From JANRKT01 sp033763355 (GTDB lineage: Bacteria; Bacteroidota; Bacteroidia; Chitinophagales; Chitinophagaceae), in contig JANRKT010000007.1 of NCBI GenBank assembly GCA_033763355.1, forward strand, positions 1 through 25,000: 25,000 nucleotides of DNA, given 5' to 3'. The notes under the pieces are model-generated. The model made no database searches. It had not been told where the DNA came from and saw nothing but the letters and a program-made list of their open reading frames with translations. Within the stretch, counting starts at the first letter, position 1, and each line of letters starts with the position of its first letter. Of the stretch, positions 23,238-25,000 are shown in pieces. A program made the position numbers and the translations under genes.

Positions 23238-24512
23238 TCACTCGTAACGTAACGCTACAATGGGGTCCAGCCTCGAAGCTTTCCACGCAGGGTATAAACC
23301 TGCAATAAGGCCTACTACAGAACAAATAAAAATTCCGCTGAAGATAATTTTCCACGGCACAAAGAAACTGGTATTCATTAACGAACCAACGAGGTTGCCT
23401 ACCAGCACTCCTAGGAAAATACCGATGGCTGCACCCATCAGGCTGATTACAATCGACTCAAACAAAAACTGCAGGCGGATATTTTTTTTCTTTCCTCCCA
23501 ATGCTTTTACAAGGCCCACTTCCTTGGTTCTTTCAGTAACAGCTACCAGCATGATGTTCATCAGGCCAATTGCAGCGCCTATTAAAGTTATAAAACCAAT
23601 AGCCCCTGCTGCTGCAGTAATGGTGCCTAAAAGTTTTATAAACGTCTCCGCAATGCTGTCGCTTTTATCCACATAAAAGTTATTTTCCTCCATTGTACTC
23701 AATCCCCTCACGGGCCTGAAAGTGCCTTCCGCTTCGCCAATGGCTTCGTCTAAGTTTCTTACATCATCCACCATTACACCTATGGAATAGTTTTTATTGG
23801 GATTGGAAAATAAACGGCGTACATTATTATAAGTAGTAAAGGCTACATTATCCAATTGTAAAAATGCACTTGATCCTTTCTCCTTTAATATGCCAATTAC
23901 CCGGTATTTGTTATTGCCTATCCTCAACACTTTATCCAGCGCCCTTTCAGTTTTTTCTCCAAACAGTTTATTGGCAACATCTTTTCCGAGGATGCAGACA
24001 TTACGGCCGCTTTCTATATCAAGTTTATTAAAATCCCTTCCGTATGCTATTTCGTAGCCATTGAGCCTGACATAATTCTCATCGCCGCCGTTAAGGGTAA
24101 CAGTTGGATTGGTTTTTTTATTTTCAAAAAAAGCCGTCTGGTTCCTGCCACCATTTAAACCAATGCTAACACTGGCGGGATAATTATACCTGGCTTTAAA
24201 TTCTTTGGCCTGCTCATAGGTAATCACCTTTCCGGTATTGGATTTTTTTACTTTCTTCTTGTCTCTCTTATCTGTTTTCTTTACGCCCTCATCGCCAAAA
24301 TGCATCCTTCTTTCCCTGAAACGGATATTAAAGGCATTGGCCCCCATATAAGAAAAACTTTCTCTCAGGCTGTTGTTCATGGCCTCAATGGCAGTAATGA
24401 TGCCCACAAGGGCCATGATACCAAAAGCTATAATGGCTACAGTAATACCTGTGCGCAAACGGTTTCCCTTAACAGTCCTGAACGCCAGGAGAAGCGTATC
24501 TAAAAATTTCAT
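23238..24512 (-). CDS. MacB/FtsX-type ABC transporter permease
   Basis: A 424-residue permease: one N-terminal membrane helix (about 21-43), a large periplasmic MacB_PCD domain (about 45-285) and a C-terminal FtsX domain with three helices (about 295-325, 350-378 and 388-408). The cytoplasmic coupling segment TERTKEVGLVKALGGKKKNIRLQFLFE and the ending PAWKASRLDPIVALRYE are characteristic. Type VII ABC systems of this kind act in efflux, lipoprotein or envelope processes without a classical transport channel. Oddity: a strongly basic run (KKTDKRDKKKVKKSNTGK, about 77-94) is inserted early in the periplasmic domain. No ATPase gene is adjacent in the window; one could lie elsewhere. Confidence 0.9.
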   Translation of the reverse strand: MKFLDTLLLAFRTVKGNRLRTGITVAIIAFGIMALVGIITAIEAMNNSLRESFSYMGANAFNIRFRERRMHFGDEGVKKTDKRDKKKVKKSNTGKVITYEQAKEFKARYNYPASVSIGLNGGRNQTAFFENKKTNPTVTLNGGDENYVRLNGYEIAYGRDFNKLDIESGRNVCILGKDVANKLFGEKTERALDKVLRIGNNKYRVIGILKEKGSSAFLQLDNVAFTTYNNVRRLFSNPNKNYSIGVMVDDVRNLDEAIGEAEGTFRPVRGLSTMEENNFYVDKSDSIAETFIKLLGTITAAAGAIGFITLIGAAIGLMNIMLVAVTERTKEVGLVKALGGKKKNIRLQFLFESIVISLMGAAIGIFLGVLVGNLVGSLMNTSFFVPWKIIFSGIFICSVVGLIAGLYPAWKASRLDPIVALRYE

Positions 24513-25000
24513 GCTGTATAAATCATTATAAAATTAAGAAGCCCGGAACGAAGATAAAATTTAGTTTGATGAGCGGGACATGCTGCAGCCTGAGGTTACT
24601 GGATTCATGATAGAAAATGGCAGTAAACAGGGCAGTAAAAGCTGTTCAATACCCGGGCCAGCCAATACCGGCCCCGTTTGCAGGTATGTATCAGTTACTG
24701 GCCGCCGAACACCCTGAAATCATTTAAAACAGGCATTTTCAGCCTGCAAGTTATCCACAACGTAAAAATACTGGCGGGTATTTGCTTTACTGAAATACAG
24801 GTATTTACCTGCCTGAAACCCGCTACAGTCCTGCATTTCTACGAAACAGGGCTATGAGAAACCGGTTGTGCAGGTTATATTTGTTATCGCAATTGATCGC
24901 AGGTACAAACCGATACAGTTGCACGGTAATCCGGTCAATGAAAAGCCTTACATCCGCCCGCCGGATTACTCATGTGCAAATCCTCTCCAATTATTCTATG
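24513..25000. other. Right-edge intergenic region
   Basis: 488 bp with no supported gene. It contains a copy of the ATGAGCGGGACA repeat core (24569-24580), a GC-rich imperfect palindrome (around 24651-24675) and one perfect DnaA-box 9-mer TTATCCACA (24751-24759). A plus-strand open frame from 24854 and a minus-strand frame ending at 24935 both run off the edge and are too short to judge. Confidence 0.5.
24569..24580 (+). repeat. Third copy of the AGCGGGACA repeat core
   Basis: ATGAGCGGGACA is identical to the reverse complement of part of the unit at 6877-6893. Both copies are followed at some distance by a CCCGGGCC(A/G)GC-type palindromic stretch, suggesting diverged copies of a longer non-coding element. 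Confidence 0.45.

Noticed and set aside
24751..24759. Perfect DnaA box TTATCCACA near the right edge, considered as part of an origin
   Set aside because: It is a single box with no cluster, no dnaA or dnaN gene and no clear unwinding element; a lone 9-mer is expected by chance.
24854..25000. Open plus-strand frame running off the right edge
   Set aside because: 49 stop-free codons happen by chance at roughly one in ten, and the peptide has no recognisable features.
24935..25000. Minus-strand partial frame (HRIIGEDLHMSNPAGGCKAFH) entering from the right edge
   Set aside because: Plausible as a C-terminal end, but 21 residues are too few to support a gene.
1..25000. tRNA, rRNA, CRISPR array, insertion sequence or integrase
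   Set aside because: I looked for T-loop motifs, regularly spaced repeats, transposase motifs and terminal inverted repeats and found none that hold up.

Overview
The window looks like chromosomal DNA of a member of the Bacteroidota, most likely family Chitinophagaceae (inference). The grounds are: lipoprotein signal peptides with Cys-Lys-Lys after the lipobox; several upstream regions carrying the Bacteroidota sigma -7 element TAnnTTTG rather than a clear Shine-Dalgarno site; a bacillithiol gene (bshC); a DUF6089/PorG-like outer-membrane barrel; and zeta-toxin, DUF2442 and DUF1624 genes of types common in that phylum. No rRNA, tRNA, CRISPR array, integrase or intact insertion sequence was seen.

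Layout. 1-408 has no convincing gene. 409-3172 (minus) holds a GH-A-clan (GH39-like) lipoprotein and a class I/II aminotransferase. 3382-4717 (plus) holds a small cupin, a short c-type cytochrome and an SRPBCC protein. 4806-6807 (minus) holds an L,D-transpeptidase-like protein and 4-hydroxyphenylpyruvate dioxygenase. 7202-8869 (plus) is purK-purE, the two-step AIR to CAIR conversion of purine synthesis. It converges, with a 7-bp overlap, on bshC; rimO lies upstream of bshC on the same strand. A gene-free gap (11838-12309) follows, then a UbiD-family decarboxylase, the PorG-like barrel and lepA, all on the minus strand. 17340-18454 is a small A+T-rich accessory block: a zeta-type P-loop kinase, an overlapping 59-residue partner too short for usual ORF cut-offs, and a frameshifted DUF2442 gene. 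It is followed by a membrane-anchored coiled-coil protein of unknown role (18526-19401). The right part has a DUF1624 membrane acyltransferase-like protein divergent from an S9-family lipoprotein peptidase, a frameshifted small lipoprotein, and a MacB/FtsX-type ABC permease. 24513-25000 has no clear gene.

Main points of interest. (1) The 11880-12195 gap combines two identical 11-bp direct repeats, a well-matched Bacteroidota promoter (TTG-N19-TAACTTTA), a foldable transcript with no ORF and a terminator-like hairpin: a candidate regulated small RNA. (2) The zeta-like kinase is translationally overlapped by an unlisted small gene, a candidate toxin-antitoxin pair of unusual gene order. (3) The aminotransferase carries an in-frame tandem 21-bp palindromic insertion that encodes two seven-residue repeats. 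(4) Two small genes each carry one frameshift at a short simple repeat. (5) Several dispersed short repeats occur, some flanking genes in inverted orientation.
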